A DNA stretch of 57,637 nucleotides from Pirellulaceae bacterium (GCA_024102795.1 JAGFJK010000171.1:1-57637); one strand, 5' to 3'. Numbered from the stretch's first letter, positions 17,953 through 28,551 are shown. The notes: generated from the sequence alone by a model not told the origin. Numbers and translations are program-made.

Positions 17953-17980
17953 TTGTCACAGCAAGACAAACCGCTATAAA
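17953..17980 (+). promoter_or_regulatory. Rightward promoter candidate for the C26-like gene
   Basis: TTGTCA at 17953-17958 and TATAAA at 17975-17980, spaced 16 bp, each match consensus at five of six positions. The distance to the downstream ATG at 18308 is about 330 bp, implying a long leader. Confidence 0.45.
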
Positions 17981-18307
17981 CACCCGCGACTTGCACATCC
18001 CAGGCTTAGTGACACGACCGTTACTAACCGCGTAAAGAGGCCATTCGATAGGGATATCGCTCCGGCGTTGGACCCAGGACGGGTTTCACGACGGGGGCAG
18101 AGGCGCTCGACTCACCTGCCCGTACTCCATTGCCGCCGCATCCGGTCTGTCCGGACGTTGCGCGCGGCGGGCGCGAGACGAATCTGTCAGCCGTTCTTGA
18201 GCTTGCTTCCGGTTCCACCTCTGGTGGTGCCTCGGAGTTTTCCCCACCCAGGCGTGCGGCAAGGATTGCCGTCCGCCCGACCAGCGAGATCTGTAAGGGA
18301 GTGTCAG

Positions 18308-19054
18308 ATGTCTTGCAAGCCGTTCATTGGACTGAACGCCGACTTCCGTTCCGCTCACCAGGATACGCCCGCGTATTCGTTCCTGGCGGCCGGATACTAT
18401 GACAGCATCATGGCCGCCGGAGGGATTCCGGTGGTGGTGCCGCCGCTGATGGAGCCGGAGGACATGGACTGTGTTCTCGACCAACTCCAAGGGTTCGTGT
18501 TCATTGGCGGACACGACCTGGACCCCCGCCGCGATGGCTTCATGCTGCACCCCTCGGTGCGGCCACTGGACAGCCGCCGCGAGACGTTCGACCGCACGCT
18601 GATGCGCCTGATCGCTCAGCGCCGCCTGCCGGTCTTCGGCATCGGCGTCGGGATGCAGTTGCTCAACGTCTCGCAGGGGGGCAACCTGTTTCTGCACCTG
18701 GCCGAGGATCTGCCCGAGGCCATTCCGCACAAGGACCCGCACGACCCCGGACACCGGCATGGCCTGGAAGTGGAGCCCGGCTCGTTGATGGAACGGGTGT
18801 TCGGAGATGGGGAAATCCGCGTCAACAGCCGGCACCACATGGCGATCGACGAGGTGGCACCCGGCTTCGCCGTCACCGCCCGCTGCCCGGACGGTGTGAT
18901 CGAGGCGATTGAAAGCCGGATGGAAGACTGGTTCGCCATCGGCACCCAGTTCCATCCGGAAGCCGATTCCGCCTCGGCGCTGGACCAGCGGATCTTCGAA
19001 GAATTCGTGGACGGCGTGCGCGTCCACGCCCGCGGTTTGCGGATCGTCGCGTAG
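18308..19054 (+). CDS. Gamma-glutamyl-gamma-aminobutyrate hydrolase-like (peptidase C26) protein lacking the catalytic cysteine
   Basis: A 248-residue class I glutamine-amidotransferase fold related to PuuD. The fold signals are clear: ADFRS near the N-terminus, GFVFIGGHDLDP, the elbow GIGVGMQLLN, VNSRHHMAI and QFHPEAD with His216 and Glu218. The nucleophile position, normally Cys in GICRGMQ, is Gly113 encoded by GGC, so hydrolysis by the usual route should be impossible. The otherwise intact fold argues for a binding or regulatory role rather than decay. ATG 18308 follows GGGAGTGTCAG; the longer open frame upstream is unlikely. Confidence 0.88.
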   Translation: MSCKPFIGLNADFRSAHQDTPAYSFLAAGYYDSIMAAGGIPVVVPPLMEPEDMDCVLDQLQGFVFIGGHDLDPRRDGFMLHPSVRPLDSRRETFDRTLMRLIAQRRLPVFGIGVGMQLLNVSQGGNLFLHLAEDLPEAIPHKDPHDPGHRHGLEVEPGSLMERVFGDGEIRVNSRHHMAIDEVAPGFAVTARCPDGVIEAIESRMEDWFAIGTQFHPEADSASALDQRIFEEFVDGVRVHARGLRIVA

Positions 19055-19192
19055 TGCCTGCGGCGGGGATTTCGCCACGAATCCTCGCACCGGCCGACGA
19101 ACCGCGGAGGACCTGACGAGACGCCAAGCCAGACGCGCTGAAGATCCCGTTCGCGCAGCGCCCCCTCAGCGTCCTCCGCGGCTCATTTCGTC

Positions 19193-19780
19193 TCACACGC
19201 CGACGGGCGTGCCGAGCACCTCGAGAAACCGGCGAATCCAGGCGGGATGAGCAGGCCAGGCGGGTGCCGTCACCAGGTTGCCGTCGACGTGTGCATTGTC
19301 GAACCGCTCGGCGGCCGGCACATACTGGCCGCCGGCCACTTGCACTTCCGCCTGGACCGCCGGATACGCCGCACAACCGCGACCTCGCAGCACGCCGGCC
19401 GCCGCCAGCAACTGCGGGCCGTGGCAGATGGCCGCGATCGGCTTGCCAGCCTGGTCGAAATGCCGCACGATCTCCAGCACGCGGGCATTCAACCGCAGGT
19501 ACTCCGGCGCTCGGCCCCCAGGCAGCACCAGGCCCGCGTAATCACCTGGTTCGATGTCGTCAAACGTGGCATTCAACGTAAAGCGGTGTCCCGGCTTCTC
19601 GCTGTACGTCTGGTGGCCCTCAAAGTCGTGGATGGCCGTCACCACATAGTCTCCAGCGCGCTTCTGAGGACAGACGGCGTGGACGACGTGCCCGACCATT
19701 TGCAGCATTTGAAACGGCACCATGACTTCGTAATCTTCCACAAAGTCGCCCACGATCATCAGAATCCGCTGGCTGCTCAT
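19193..19780 (-). CDS. DJ-1/PfpI family protein
   Basis: A 195-residue protein of the DJ-1/PfpI/ThiJ superfamily. The conserved Glu15 lies in the N-terminal GDFVEDYE, the reactive Cys119 in [15 protein letters not shown], and [13 protein letters not shown] carries the oxyanion glycines. Relatives act as glyoxalases, deglycase-like enzymes or stress chaperones. Start ATG 19780 aligns with the family. It is a single gene convergent with the C26 gene. Confidence 0.9.
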   Translation of the reverse strand: MSSQRILMIVGDFVEDYEVMVPFQMLQMVGHVVHAVCPQKRAGDYVVTAIHDFEGHQTYSEKPGHRFTLNATFDDIEPGDYAGLVLPGGRAPEYLRLNARVLEIVRHFDQAGKPIAAICHGPQLLAAAGVLRGRGCAAYPAVQAEVQVAGGQYVPAAERFDNAHVDGNLVTAPAWPAHPAWIRRFLEVLGTPVGV

Positions 19781-20013
19781 CGCCGTCCGCTCCCCTTCAT
19801 GTCGAGGCACTCGTTGGCCGAATAAATAAACTGGCGAATATAGGTCGCCCTGGACGATATGTAAAACCAAGTGCGTTCCGGAAAATTTCCCGGTGGGAAT
19901 CTTGGATGCCGGAACTTGGACGGTCACGGATGTGCGGATGATTCTAGCGGCGGCGGCGCACCGGACCAATCGGGTCCGAGCGACGCGGGAGCCGAATATC
20001 CCCGGACCGGACC

Positions 20014-20760
20014 ATGAAACCCAATTTTCTGTTGTTCGCTCAAGCCCGCCCCGTCGGTCCCTCGCTGGCCAACGGACAAACTTCCCTGGCTGGCGACTCC
20101 GATTCGGAGCCCTACGGTGGCACCGAGTTGGCAACTGGGGAATGCGCATCGGAGGCCGGCACCGACCTGGACGGGTGCCCTGACCTGGATGGGGGCTGGT
20201 GGCATTTTCAGTTGGAGTCGGTGCACGGCGACTTGCGGCTGTCGGCCGGTGATTTCGAGGCCGCGGTCAGCGGCGAGCGGCTGGAATTGCTGGCGGTCGT
20301 CCGCGGCCTGGAGGCACTCGACCAGCCCTCGCGGGTGACGTTGGTCACACCCAGCCGGTACGTCCATCGCGGCCTGCGATTCGGTCTCTCGCCGTGGCGC
20401 GACAACCAGTGGCGCTGGGAATGCTTTGGCGAGTTGGCGCCGGTGAAGAATGCCGACCTGTGGCGGCGAGTGGATCGGGCGCTCGACTTTCACCGGCTGG
20501 AGTGCCGCCTGTGGCGAGTTGACGACGCGCACTCGGCCCCCGCGGGCGGAAATCCCCACTCGGCAATCCCCCGGCCCCATTTTGGCGGTCGTCGTCGCAG
20601 GTCAGCCGGCGAGTGTGGGCCCGGCGAACGGCCGGCCGGCGAGCGGGGCGAACGGGGCGAGCGGGTCACTCAGTGGCTGTCGCGCGCTCAGCGTGCCATG
20701 GAGCAACTGATCGCGGCCCCGCCAAGCGGCTCGCCCGAAAGCTGGGCCACTTGCGGGTAA
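20014..20760 (+). CDS. Degenerate RNase HI-fold protein
   Basis: A 248-residue protein whose middle aligns by eye to RNase [54 protein letters not shown] and the following strand. The Glu of the ELLA motif (Glu91, E. coli Glu48) is kept, but the Asp of TDSxYV is Pro113, the first-strand Asp motif is replaced, and the basic His/Asp loop near the end is gone. Nuclease activity is therefore unlikely. The first 60 residues are acidic and low-complexity, and the C-terminus has a GER/AGER repeat. The gene lies 158 bp ahead of glgB. The function is unknown. Confidence 0.7.
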   Translation: MKPNFLLFAQARPVGPSLANGQTSLAGDSDSEPYGGTELATGECASEAGTDLDGCPDLDGGWWHFQLESVHGDLRLSAGDFEAAVSGERLELLAVVRGLEALDQPSRVTLVTPSRYVHRGLRFGLSPWRDNQWRWECFGELAPVKNADLWRRVDRALDFHRLECRLWRVDDAHSAPAGGNPHSAIPRPHFGGRRRRSAGECGPGERPAGERGERGERVTQWLSRAQRAMEQLIAAPPSGSPESWATCG

Positions 20761-20918
20761 CCATGCGAGCCAGGCGGCTCCGTTTGACCGCCTTTCGCTT
20801 CCGGCGGGCGGCAGCGCCCCGCCTCAAGGCTCTTTACGAAATCGCGGCCACCCACCACAATCGCCGCAGGGACCAGGAAACCAGACTGCCAACCAACAGT
20901 CTTGGGAGGGAAAACAAG

Positions 20919-23129
20919 GTGCGAACCAGCGTATCGTTGCAAAGCGTGGGAGCCCTGATCGACGGGAACCACCCGAACCCGTTCGAAGTGCTCGGGCCGC
21001 ACGAAGTCCAGCAAGATGGCCGCAAGGTACTGGCGGTCCGCGCTTTCTTGCCGCATTCCCGGCAGGCCTGGGTACTGGACCAGGCTCACGATGTGTCGCG
21101 TCCGATGCGGCGAATCCACCCGGCGGGGTTGTACGAGGCGATTTGCCCGCTGCCCTCTTCCCGCGGCGAACGCTACCAGTTGCGGGTCGCCGACCAGAAT
21201 GGCAATCTAGTGACCATGCATGATCCGTACTCGTTTGGTTCGTTGTGGAGCGACTTCGACCGCTACTTGTTTGGCGAGGGCCGGCACACCCGCGTCTACG
21301 AGCGGATGGGAGCTCAGTTGCGCACCATCGACGGCGTTTCGGGCACCAATTTTTCGGTCTGGGCGCCCAACGCGCGCGGCATCAGCGTGGTGGGCGACTT
21401 CAACGGCTGGGACGGGCGCATGCATCCGATGCGCAAGCTGGTGCCCAGCGGCATCTGGGAGATTTTCGTGCCGCAGGTCGGAGCCGGCCAGAAGTACAAG
21501 TTCCGGGTCCGAACCTGCGACGGCGAGATTATCGACAAGTCCGATCCTTACGGTTTCGCCGCCGAGCTGCCGCCGCACACCGCCTCGCTGGTGACCGATC
21601 CCGGTACCTACGCCTGGGGTGACCAGCAGTGGCTGGAGCGGCGGCGGCAAAGTGACCCGCTGCATCAGCCGATTTCGGTGTTCGAAGTGCACCTGGGAAG
21701 CTGGCAGCGGCAGCACGATCGGCAGCACGGCTGGCTGAATTACCGCGAGCTGGCCCATCAACTGGTCGATTACTGCCGCAAGCTGGGCTTCACGCACATC
21801 GAGCTGCTGCCGGTCAGCGAGCATCCGTTCACGGGCAGTTGGGGCTACCAGACCGTCGGCTACTACTCGGTCACCAGCCGTTACGGGACGCCCGATGATT
21901 TCAAGTACTTCGTAGACTACTGCCACCAGCACAACCTGGGCGTGATCATCGACTGGGTGCCGGCGCACTTTCCCCGCGACGGCCACGGCCTGCGGCGGTT
22001 CGACGGTTCGGCGCTGTACGAACACGCCGACCCTCGGCAGGGCGAGCATCCCGACTGGGGGACGATGATCTTCAATTACGGCCGCAATGAGGTCCGGAAT
22101 TTCCTGGTCGCCAACGCCCTGTTCTGGCTGGATGAATACCACATCGACGGTTTGCGGGTCGATGCCGTGGCCTCGATGCTGTACCTGGACTACAGCCGCC
22201 AGGAGGGCCAGTGGATTCCCAATCGCTATGGCGGCCGGGAAAATCTGGAAGCGATCCACATGATCCGGGAATTTAACGAGCAGGTGCATGCCGAATATCC
22301 CGGAGTGCTGACGATCGCCGAGGAGTCGACCGCCTGGGGCGGAGTCTCGCGGCCGACTTACACCGGGGGCCTGGGTTTCACGCTGAAGTGGAACATGGGC
22401 TGGATGAATGACACCCTGCGATACATGCGGTTGGACTCGATCCACCGCCGGTACCACCATGACGAGCTGACGTTCAGCCTGATCTACGCCTTCACGGAGA
22501 ACTTCGTGCTGCCCCTGTCGCATGACGAGGTGGTGCATGGCAAAGGTTCGCTGCTGGGACAGATGGCAGGCGACCTGTGGCAGAAGTTCGCCAACCTGCG
22601 GAGCCTCTACTCGTATCTCTGGACCCACCCGGGCAAGAAACTGCTGTTCATGGGCAGCGAGTTCGGCCAGTGGAACGAGTGGAATTGCGATGCGGACCTG
22701 CAGTGGGATCTGCTGCAGTGGCAGAGTCACCGGGGAGTGCAGCAACTGGTGGCCGACCTGAACGCGATGTACGTCCGCGAGCCCAGCCTGCATCAACTCG
22801 ATTTCGAAGGGCAGGGGTTCGAGTGGATTGACTGCCATAACCGCGAGGACAGCGTGCTGTCCTACCTGCGGTTTGCCAGGAATCCGGCCGATTTCCTGGT
22901 GGTCTGCTGCAACTTCACGCCGATCGTGCGGCACAACTTCCGACTGGGAGTGCCCCGGGGCGGCTGGTACCAGGAGATTTTCAACAGCGACTCGGAGTTC
23001 TACGGCGGCAGCAACGTGGGCAACCATCCGGGCGTGCAAGCCGTGCCGCAGCCGCACCACGGACGCCCTTGCTCGCTGTCGATCACCGTGCCGCCCCTGG
23101 CCGTTGTGGTGTTCAAACCGAGCGGCTGA
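20919..23129 (+). CDS. glgB: 1,4-alpha-glucan branching enzyme GlgB
   Basis: A 736-residue GH13 enzyme that makes alpha-1,6 branches in glycogen. It has an N-terminal module ([17 protein letters not shown]), CBM48 ([22 protein letters not shown]), and the catalytic barrel with [15 protein letters not shown] (nucleophile Asp), [11 protein letters not shown] (acid/base Glu) and [15 protein letters not shown]. The start is GTG 20919, with GGGAGGG about nine bases upstream; this gives the usual family length, whereas the longer frame overlaps the RNase H-like gene. The GNAT gene follows after 5 bp. Confidence 0.97.
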   Translation: MRTSVSLQSVGALIDGNHPNPFEVLGPHEVQQDGRKVLAVRAFLPHSRQAWVLDQAHDVSRPMRRIHPAGLYEAICPLPSSRGERYQLRVADQNGNLVTMHDPYSFGSLWSDFDRYLFGEGRHTRVYERMGAQLRTIDGVSGTNFSVWAPNARGISVVGDFNGWDGRMHPMRKLVPSGIWEIFVPQVGAGQKYKFRVRTCDGEIIDKSDPYGFAAELPPHTASLVTDPGTYAWGDQQWLERRRQSDPLHQPISVFEVHLGSWQRQHDRQHGWLNYRELAHQLVDYCRKLGFTHIELLPVSEHPFTGSWGYQTVGYYSVTSRYGTPDDFKYFVDYCHQHNLGVIIDWVPAHFPRDGHGLRRFDGSALYEHADPRQGEHPDWGTMIFNYGRNEVRNFLVANALFWLDEYHIDGLRVDAVASMLYLDYSRQEGQWIPNRYGGRENLEAIHMIREFNEQVHAEYPGVLTIAEESTAWGGVSRPTYTGGLGFTLKWNMGWMNDTLRYMRLDSIHRRYHHDELTFSLIYAFTENFVLPLSHDEVVHGKGSLLGQMAGDLWQKFANLRSLYSYLWTHPGKKLLFMGSEFGQWNEWNCDADLQWDLLQWQSHRGVQQLVADLNAMYVREPSLHQLDFEGQGFEWIDCHNREDSVLSYLRFARNPADFLVVCCNFTPIVRHNFRLGVPRGGWYQEIFNSDSEFYGGSNVGNHPGVQAVPQPHHGRPCSLSITVPPLAVVVFKPSG

Positions 23130-23134
23130 TCGCC

Positions 23135-23596
23135 ATGGCGCTGCAACTGATCGAGATTTCCGCGAATGGCCAACCGTCCCAGGAGGTTGCCGAGAACGAC
23201 TTGATCTCCTCGGTGTGCCAGTCCACAGCGCAACTTTACGGGCAGGTGGGCTTCGTGCCTCCCTGGATCGGCTACGTGGCCATTCTGGACGGTCAGGTTG
23301 TGGGAGCGTGTGGGTTCAAATCGCCGCCCAGGGACAACCAGGTTGAAATCGCCTACTTCACGCTTCCCGGCAACGAGGGTCGTGGGGTTGGAACCGAGAT
23401 GGCACGTAAACTGATCGGGCTCGCGAGGTTGACTGAGAGCAAAATCGTGATTCTGGCCCAGACGTTGCCCGCGGAAAATGCTTCGACTCGGATTCTGCGG
23501 AAGCTGGGATTTGCCCATCGAGGAACTGTCGTCCATCCGGAAGATGGAAACGTCTGGGAATGGGAGCTGGTTTCTCCGGAAAACGGAACCTCATGA
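23135..23596 (+). CDS. GNAT family N-acetyltransferase (RimJ/RimL-like)
   Basis: A 153-residue acetyltransferase. The acetyl-CoA site is recognisable (EIAYFTLPGNEGRGVGTEMARKL, split here as strand, loop and helix), followed by AENASTRILRKLGFAHRGTV, typical of the RimJ/RimL subgroup. Only 5 bp separate it from glgB, so the two are probably co-transcribed. The substrate is not evident. Confidence 0.85.
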   Translation: MALQLIEISANGQPSQEVAENDLISSVCQSTAQLYGQVGFVPPWIGYVAILDGQVVGACGFKSPPRDNQVEIAYFTLPGNEGRGVGTEMARKLIGLARLTESKIVILAQTLPAENASTRILRKLGFAHRGTVVHPEDGNVWEWELVSPENGTS

Positions 23597-23742
23597 CCAC
23601 CGTCGTAGAACTCACCAGGACGGTCGTGGCCCGATGAGGGTGGCTCGGTTCCGAACCTGTTGGTGAAGTTCTTGACACCCTTGCGCGAGACCAACATCCG
23701 GTTGTCCGCTCGAATCCCGCAGGCCCCTTCCCAGCCTTCTCC

Positions 23743-24040
23743 AAAGTAGCCATCACGCTCCGCGTGATGACTACTTTGCCGGAGCTCGCCATCCTGCCAA
23801 ATCGACCCCAGAGGTCAATGGTTACGCCGCAGGCGTTGAACAACCGTAGCCCAGGGTCGCCCGCTTCGGGCGCACCCTGGGTGGACGACCGCCTCGAGTT
23901 CCTTCTACGCCGAAGGCGTTGCTCAAGGCGCCTTGTGGAACGCCTGCGGCGTACAAGAGAGATCAAAATCACGGCCACACCCAGGGTGCGCCCGAAGCGG
24001 GCGACCCTGGGCTGTGACTGTGGAACACCTTCGGCGTACG
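23743..24040. repeat. Mosaic of nested palindromes (REP-like cluster)
   Basis: A 35-bp hairpin at 23743-23777 (AAAGTAGCCATCACGC paired with GCGTGATGACTACTTT, one G-T mismatch, TCC loop) is followed by a 32-bp hairpin at 23850-23881 and its inverted twin at 23980-24011, both built on CCCAGGGT...ACCCTGGG. Four copies of a TACGCCG(A/C)AGGCGTT motif occur in alternating orientation at about 23824, 23909, 23939 and 24024. The surrounding gap 23597-24322 holds no gene; short open frames here are by-products of the repeats. Confidence 0.8.
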
Positions 24041-24086
24041 GGAACGCCGAGGACGTTCTTGCTACGCTCTAAACTCTGAAGACGAA

Positions 24087-24235
24087 GCAACTTAAAAGCT
24101 GCACGATCTCGAAGCCGGGGAGGGGGCCAGAGGGATATCAGGGGGGCGCTTGCCGAAGTGGAGGCCGTCCAAGTACCCCTCGGTCGTAACGCCAAATTCC
24201 CTCGGAAAAACAACTTAACAAATGCACCATCTTCT
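24087..24235 (+). repeat. Dispersed ~150-bp repeat element, copy 1
   Basis: The element runs from a CCGGGGAGGG core through CCAGAGGGATATCA, GGCCGTCCAAGTACCCCT, GTAACGCCAAATTCCCTC and AAAACAACTTAA to a GCACCATCT end. This copy also carries the end motif AAAAGCTGCACGATCTC on its left side. Further copies are near 31.1, 50.8 and 51.1 kb, with a partial one near 38.7 kb. Confidence 0.8.
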
Positions 24236-24322
24236 GGCCGGACGGGTCTTTGGCCCGACTTACCCGCCAGCAAAGCCGGAAGGCCCGACACCACCGGGAC
24301 GGTGCTCACCACCGGGAATGGC

Positions 24323-25291
<969 letters not shown>

Positions 25292-26101
25292 ATGGCTCGC
25301 ATCTCCGTCAATGAAGTGACCACGTTTCGGTGGTCGTTCGAGGAGGACGTTCAGAACTACGCCGCGCTGGGCATTCCCGCGATCGGGGTCTGGCGACAGA
25401 AGCTTTCGGATTACGGTGAAGAGAAGGGAGTCGAGTTGTTGCAGGAGGTGGGCCTGGAAGTTTCCAGCCTGTTGTGGGCGGGTGGTTTCACGGGCAGCGA
25501 CGGGCGGTCGCATGCCGAGAGTCTGGCTGACGCCCGCGAGGCGATTCGGCTGGCCGCCGCGCTGCGAGCCGGGTGTCTGATTGTGTACAGCGGGGCTCGC
25601 GGGGGCCACACGCACAACCACGCTCGCCGCTTGCTGACCGGTGCCTTGACGCAGCTTTCGCCCGTGGCGGCGGAGTTTGGCGTGACTTTGGCGATCGAGC
25701 CGATGCACGACGGCTGTGCCGCCGACTGGACTTTTCTGACGGATCTGGACGAGACGTTGCGGCTGCTGGACCAGATCGACCGTCCGGAAGTGAAGCTGGT
25801 CTTTGATTGCTATCATCTGGGACAGGATCCCGCCATCCTGGACCGTCTGGTCGATTTGCGGCAACGGATTGCCATCGTCCAGTTGGGGGACGCTCGTCAG
25901 CCGCCGCGGGGCGAGCAGGACCGTTGCCCGCTGGGCGGAGGAACGATTCCGCTGGCCGAGCTGGTCGAGGGGTTGCGCGAGGCGGGCTACGACGGCTTTC
26001 TGGAAGTGGAACTGCTGGGCGAGGAGTTCGAGGCGTTGGATTACCACGAAGTGTTGTCGAGTTCCAAGCGGTTCGTCGAGAGTCTGATTTCGCCGGCCTG
26101 A
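25292..26101 (+). CDS. Sugar phosphate isomerase/epimerase family TIM-barrel protein
   Basis: A 269-residue AP endonuclease 2/xylose isomerase-type barrel. Metal-site strands are visible: LAIEPMH with the first Glu, LVFDCYHLGQD with Asp and His, IVQLGDAR and FLEVELLGEEF with the last Glu. The substrate is not evident; relatives are sugar epimerases, isomerases and inosose dehydratases. ATG 25292 has AGGAG nine bases upstream. arfB follows 88 bp downstream on the same strand. Confidence 0.88.
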   Translation: MARISVNEVTTFRWSFEEDVQNYAALGIPAIGVWRQKLSDYGEEKGVELLQEVGLEVSSLLWAGGFTGSDGRSHAESLADAREAIRLAAALRAGCLIVYSGARGGHTHNHARRLLTGALTQLSPVAAEFGVTLAIEPMHDGCAADWTFLTDLDETLRLLDQIDRPEVKLVFDCYHLGQDPAILDRLVDLRQRIAIVQLGDARQPPRGEQDRCPLGGGTIPLAELVEGLREAGYDGFLEVELLGEEFEALDYHEVLSSSKRFVESLISPA

Positions 26102-26189
26102 GTGGGGGCCAGATTCAAGGGGCGTGTGCCGGAGAGGTGCCGTCGGAACCTTGATTGGCGGACCCGCGGTGAGGGGTTGTCTGGTATTC

Positions 26190-26612
26190 ATGTTGGTCGT
26201 CAACAGCAGACTGGCGATTCCGCTGGAGGAGTTGCAGTTTACGTACTCCCGCAGTGCCGGTCCGGGCGGCCAGAATGTCAACAAGGTCAGCAGCAAGGCG
26301 ACGCTGCACTGGAACGTGCTGGAAACGGCCAACCTGCCCGAAGATGTCCGGCAGCGGTTTCTGGCCCGCTATGCCAACCGCTTGAATGCCAGTGGCGAGC
26401 TGGTGTTGAGCAGCCAGCGGTACCGGGAACAGCGGCGAAACGTCGCCGATTGTCTGTCCCGTCTGCGGCAGATGATTCTCGAAGTCGCGCTGCCCCCCAC
26501 GCCGCGGAAGGCGACGAAGCCCAGCCAGGGCTCCCGCGAGCGGCGGCTCCGCCAAAAGAAGTATTTGGGGGAGAAAAAACGGTCGCGCCAGCCACCTGGG
26601 TCGGAATCGTAG
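26190..26612 (+). CDS. arfB: Alternative ribosome-rescue peptidyl-tRNA hydrolase ArfB
   Basis: A 140-residue single-domain release factor that frees ribosomes stalled on non-stop mRNA. The catalytic GGQ lies in SRSAGPGGQNVNKVSSKA, and the C-terminus is a long Lys/Arg-rich tail (RERRLRQKKY) that enters the empty mRNA channel. ATG 26190 gives the standard N-terminus (RLAIPLEELQFTYSRS); the frame is open further upstream. Confidence 0.95.
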   Translation: MLVVNSRLAIPLEELQFTYSRSAGPGGQNVNKVSSKATLHWNVLETANLPEDVRQRFLARYANRLNASGELVLSSQRYREQRRNVADCLSRLRQMILEVALPPTPRKATKPSQGSRERRLRQKKYLGEKKRSRQPPGSES

Positions 26613-26792
26613 GCGGCTGACGGCCTTTCGCGACGCCAAGCTTTCACGGCGGACGACGAATAAGGGGAGTGTCGGCGCGGCCGGTCCGCCGAGGTTCTGG
26701 CTGCCGTCGGCTCGGCCGCGGCGTGACGAATCCGTCCAGCGGCGGGGATTCGGCAGGAATCAACCCGCATAAAAAACAAGGAGCAAAGAATC

Positions 26793-27116
26793 ATGTTTGG
26801 CAAGGCCGAATGGTTCCGCGTGACGAAAACCAGCTTGGGCATGGCCCCGAGCACCTGGCAGGGGTGGTCGTACGCGGCTGGCTGGGCGAGCGTGCTGTTG
26901 TTGCCGGCCGCCGCGCTGGTCGGGCAAGGCAAGTTCCTGGAAACGTTGATCTGGCTGGTCGCCTCCGGCGGTCTGTGTGCCTTCGACGCCTGGCAACTTC
27001 GAGGCCAGGTGGCTGGCCGTTCGAAGGGCGAAGGCGAAGTTCTGTACATCGACGAGAACGAAACCGAATCGGCTCGTTTCGCCACGCGGAACTACCAGAT
27101 GCGTTCGCGGGGCTGA
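26793..27116 (+). CDS. Small two-helix membrane protein of unknown function
   Basis: A 107-residue protein with two predicted membrane segments (GWSYAAGWASVLLLPAAALVG and the LIWLVASGGLCAF region) and a polar C-terminal tail with an acidic patch (LYIDENETES). A very good Shine-Dalgarno (AAGGAG) precedes ATG 26793, so expression is likely. I do not recognise the family. The neighbours give no functional hint. Confidence 0.75.
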   Translation: MFGKAEWFRVTKTSLGMAPSTWQGWSYAAGWASVLLLPAAALVGQGKFLETLIWLVASGGLCAFDAWQLRGQVAGRSKGEGEVLYIDENETESARFATRNYQMRSRG

Positions 27117-27150
27117 ACAACCGCGGCGGCCATTGTCCGCGGCGTTCGCC

Positions 27151-27178
27151 TTCACTGGAAACATCCGTCTGGTATAAT
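27151..27178 (+). promoter_or_regulatory. Promoter candidate for the UVR-motif gene
   Basis: A consensus -10 TATAAT at 27173-27178 is preceded by TTCACT at 27151-27156, with a 16-bp spacer, 57 bp ahead of the ATG at 27235. The -35 is weak (four of six). Confidence 0.55.
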
Positions 27179-27234
27179 CGACGCGGGCGGGCAGCGCCGA
27201 GACACGTACGAGACAGACGCTTCTGGTGGTAGGC

Positions 27235-27990
27235 ATGCGTGGTCGGAAAAACGGTCGGAACAACATCGATAAGCTGCTCCGCGATTGGCCCTACGATCCG
27301 CGAACGGTCAGTGTGCGACTGACCGAGGGTGACGACGGCCGCGATCTGATTCAGATGCGGATCGACATGGGGGTGCTGCAACTCGAAGTCAGTGGCCGCC
27401 CCGATGGCACTCGTCCCGAGGGCCGCGACTCGTACTTTGACTATCTGCAGGGCGAATCCCTGGTCCAGGGTGCGGGGTTCACGCTGACCGAAGAGCAATG
27501 CGCGGAGGTCGACCGCGAGTTCATTCAGTTCTATCATCGCCGGATCTGCTGGCTGAAGCTCCAGAAGTATCGCCGCGCGGTGGGAGACGCGGACCACACC
27601 CTGGGACTGATGGACCTGTGCCGGGAGTGTTCGCCGGACGAGCGGTGGACCGTATCGCACGAGCAATACCGGCCCTTCGTGCTGTTTCATCGCACGCAAG
27701 CGGCTGCGCTGGCCGAACTGGAGGACGTTGGACCTCAGGCCGCGGTCCGCGAGATCGACGGCGGCCTGGAGCGTTTGCGGGAAGTGTTCTCCGAGCACGA
27801 AGCCGAGGACCAGTTTGAGGATGACGAACTGGTCTTGCGCCTGGCGGAGCTGCGCAGTTCATTGCGAGAGCAGTTTGACGACCGGGCCAGGTTGCAGCAG
27901 GAACTGGACGCTGCGGTGGCCGCCGAGAAGTACGAGTTGGCCGCGGAGTTGCGGGACAAGCTGGCCAGCCTGCAACGAGGTCGGCGGTAG
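27235..27990 (+). CDS. UvrB/UvrC-motif (UVR) domain protein
   Basis: A 251-residue soluble protein. The C-terminal helix pair (ARLQQELDAAVAAEKYELA, then AELRDKLASLQ) is a UVR motif like those that join UvrB to UvrC and those of McsA/ClpC. It is preceded by a coiled-coil-like region (about 175-215). The N-terminal two thirds (DKLLRDWPYDPRTVSVRL, DLIQMRIDMGVLQLE) form an unrecognised domain. There are no nuclease or zinc ligands, so it is a binding protein rather than UvrC. ATG 27235 is preferred over GTG 27226. Confidence 0.75.
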   Translation: MRGRKNGRNNIDKLLRDWPYDPRTVSVRLTEGDDGRDLIQMRIDMGVLQLEVSGRPDGTRPEGRDSYFDYLQGESLVQGAGFTLTEEQCAEVDREFIQFYHRRICWLKLQKYRRAVGDADHTLGLMDLCRECSPDERWTVSHEQYRPFVLFHRTQAAALAELEDVGPQAAVREIDGGLERLREVFSEHEAEDQFEDDELVLRLAELRSSLREQFDDRARLQQELDAAVAAEKYELAAELRDKLASLQRGRR

Positions 27991-28296
27991 TCCGACACTT
28001 TCGGTGTGAAAGTCTCGGCGGTGATGGGCTCTTCGGCGCTGACGGGCCGCCCGCCTTGTCAGTCGCTTCCCTGCCAGCTCGCAGTGACCGCAGATGGTTG
28101 CACCTGGTTGTAATTCTTGCCTGGTCGGCCGTTCCGCGCCACCTCGGCACCTTCATTCTAAACGCTATCCAGCCAACATGTTCGGTCAAAGGCTCAGCTT
28201 TTTCACCGGGATTGGCACGAACCATGCAATAGGGAGATTCGTTCAAGTCAGGAAGCTCAAACGCTTGGGAATCCCCTTCAGACAAAGGAGTGTGCC
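27991..28296. other. csrA leader region
   Basis: About 306 bp with no gene-like frame. It ends in a strong AAAGGAG nine bases before the csrA ATG. I see no strong promoter match. Confidence 0.45.
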
Positions 28297-28551
28297 ATGC
28301 TGGTTTTGACCCGCAAGATGAACGAGCGGATTCAGATCGGAAACCACGTCACCGTGACCATTCTGCGGATCAAAGGCAACACGGTGCGAGTGGGTATCGA
28401 AGCGCCGCGGGACGTGCGGGTGGTGCGGGGCGAATTGCCGCGCGTGATCGAGGACGAGTTGCCGCTGGAACCTGGGGTTCCCCTGCGGTTGGAAGATGTC
28501 TTCGGCGCTGACGACTGGACGGCGGACCTGTCGACTCTGGCGACGTCGTAG
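28297..28551 (+). CDS. csrA: Carbon storage regulator CsrA
   Basis: An 84-residue RNA-binding translational regulator. The N-terminal MLVLTRKMNERIQIG and the RNA-contact strand VRVGIEAPRDVRVVRGE are diagnostic. The tail after residue 60 is longer and more acidic than in gammaproteobacterial CsrA. It is monocistronic with a strong ribosome-binding site. No flagellar genes or FliW are nearby. It might act on the nearby glgB, since glycogen genes are classical CsrA targets; that link is inference. Confidence 0.95.
   Translation: MLVLTRKMNERIQIGNHVTVTILRIKGNTVRVGIEAPRDVRVVRGELPRVIEDELPLEPGVPLRLEDVFGADDWTADLSTLATS

Larger units (their letters stand above)
17704..18307. other. 600-bp divergent intergenic region between the OleA-type gene and the C26 gene
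   Basis: No gene-like frame is visible. It holds a perfect 12-bp palindrome at 17880-17891 and a rightward promoter candidate at 17953-17980, listed separately. The rightward leader would be over 300 nt long. Confidence 0.5.

Noticed and set aside
23597-24322. CRISPR array
   Set aside because: The repeats are palindromic and inverted, not regularly spaced direct repeats; no cas gene is present.
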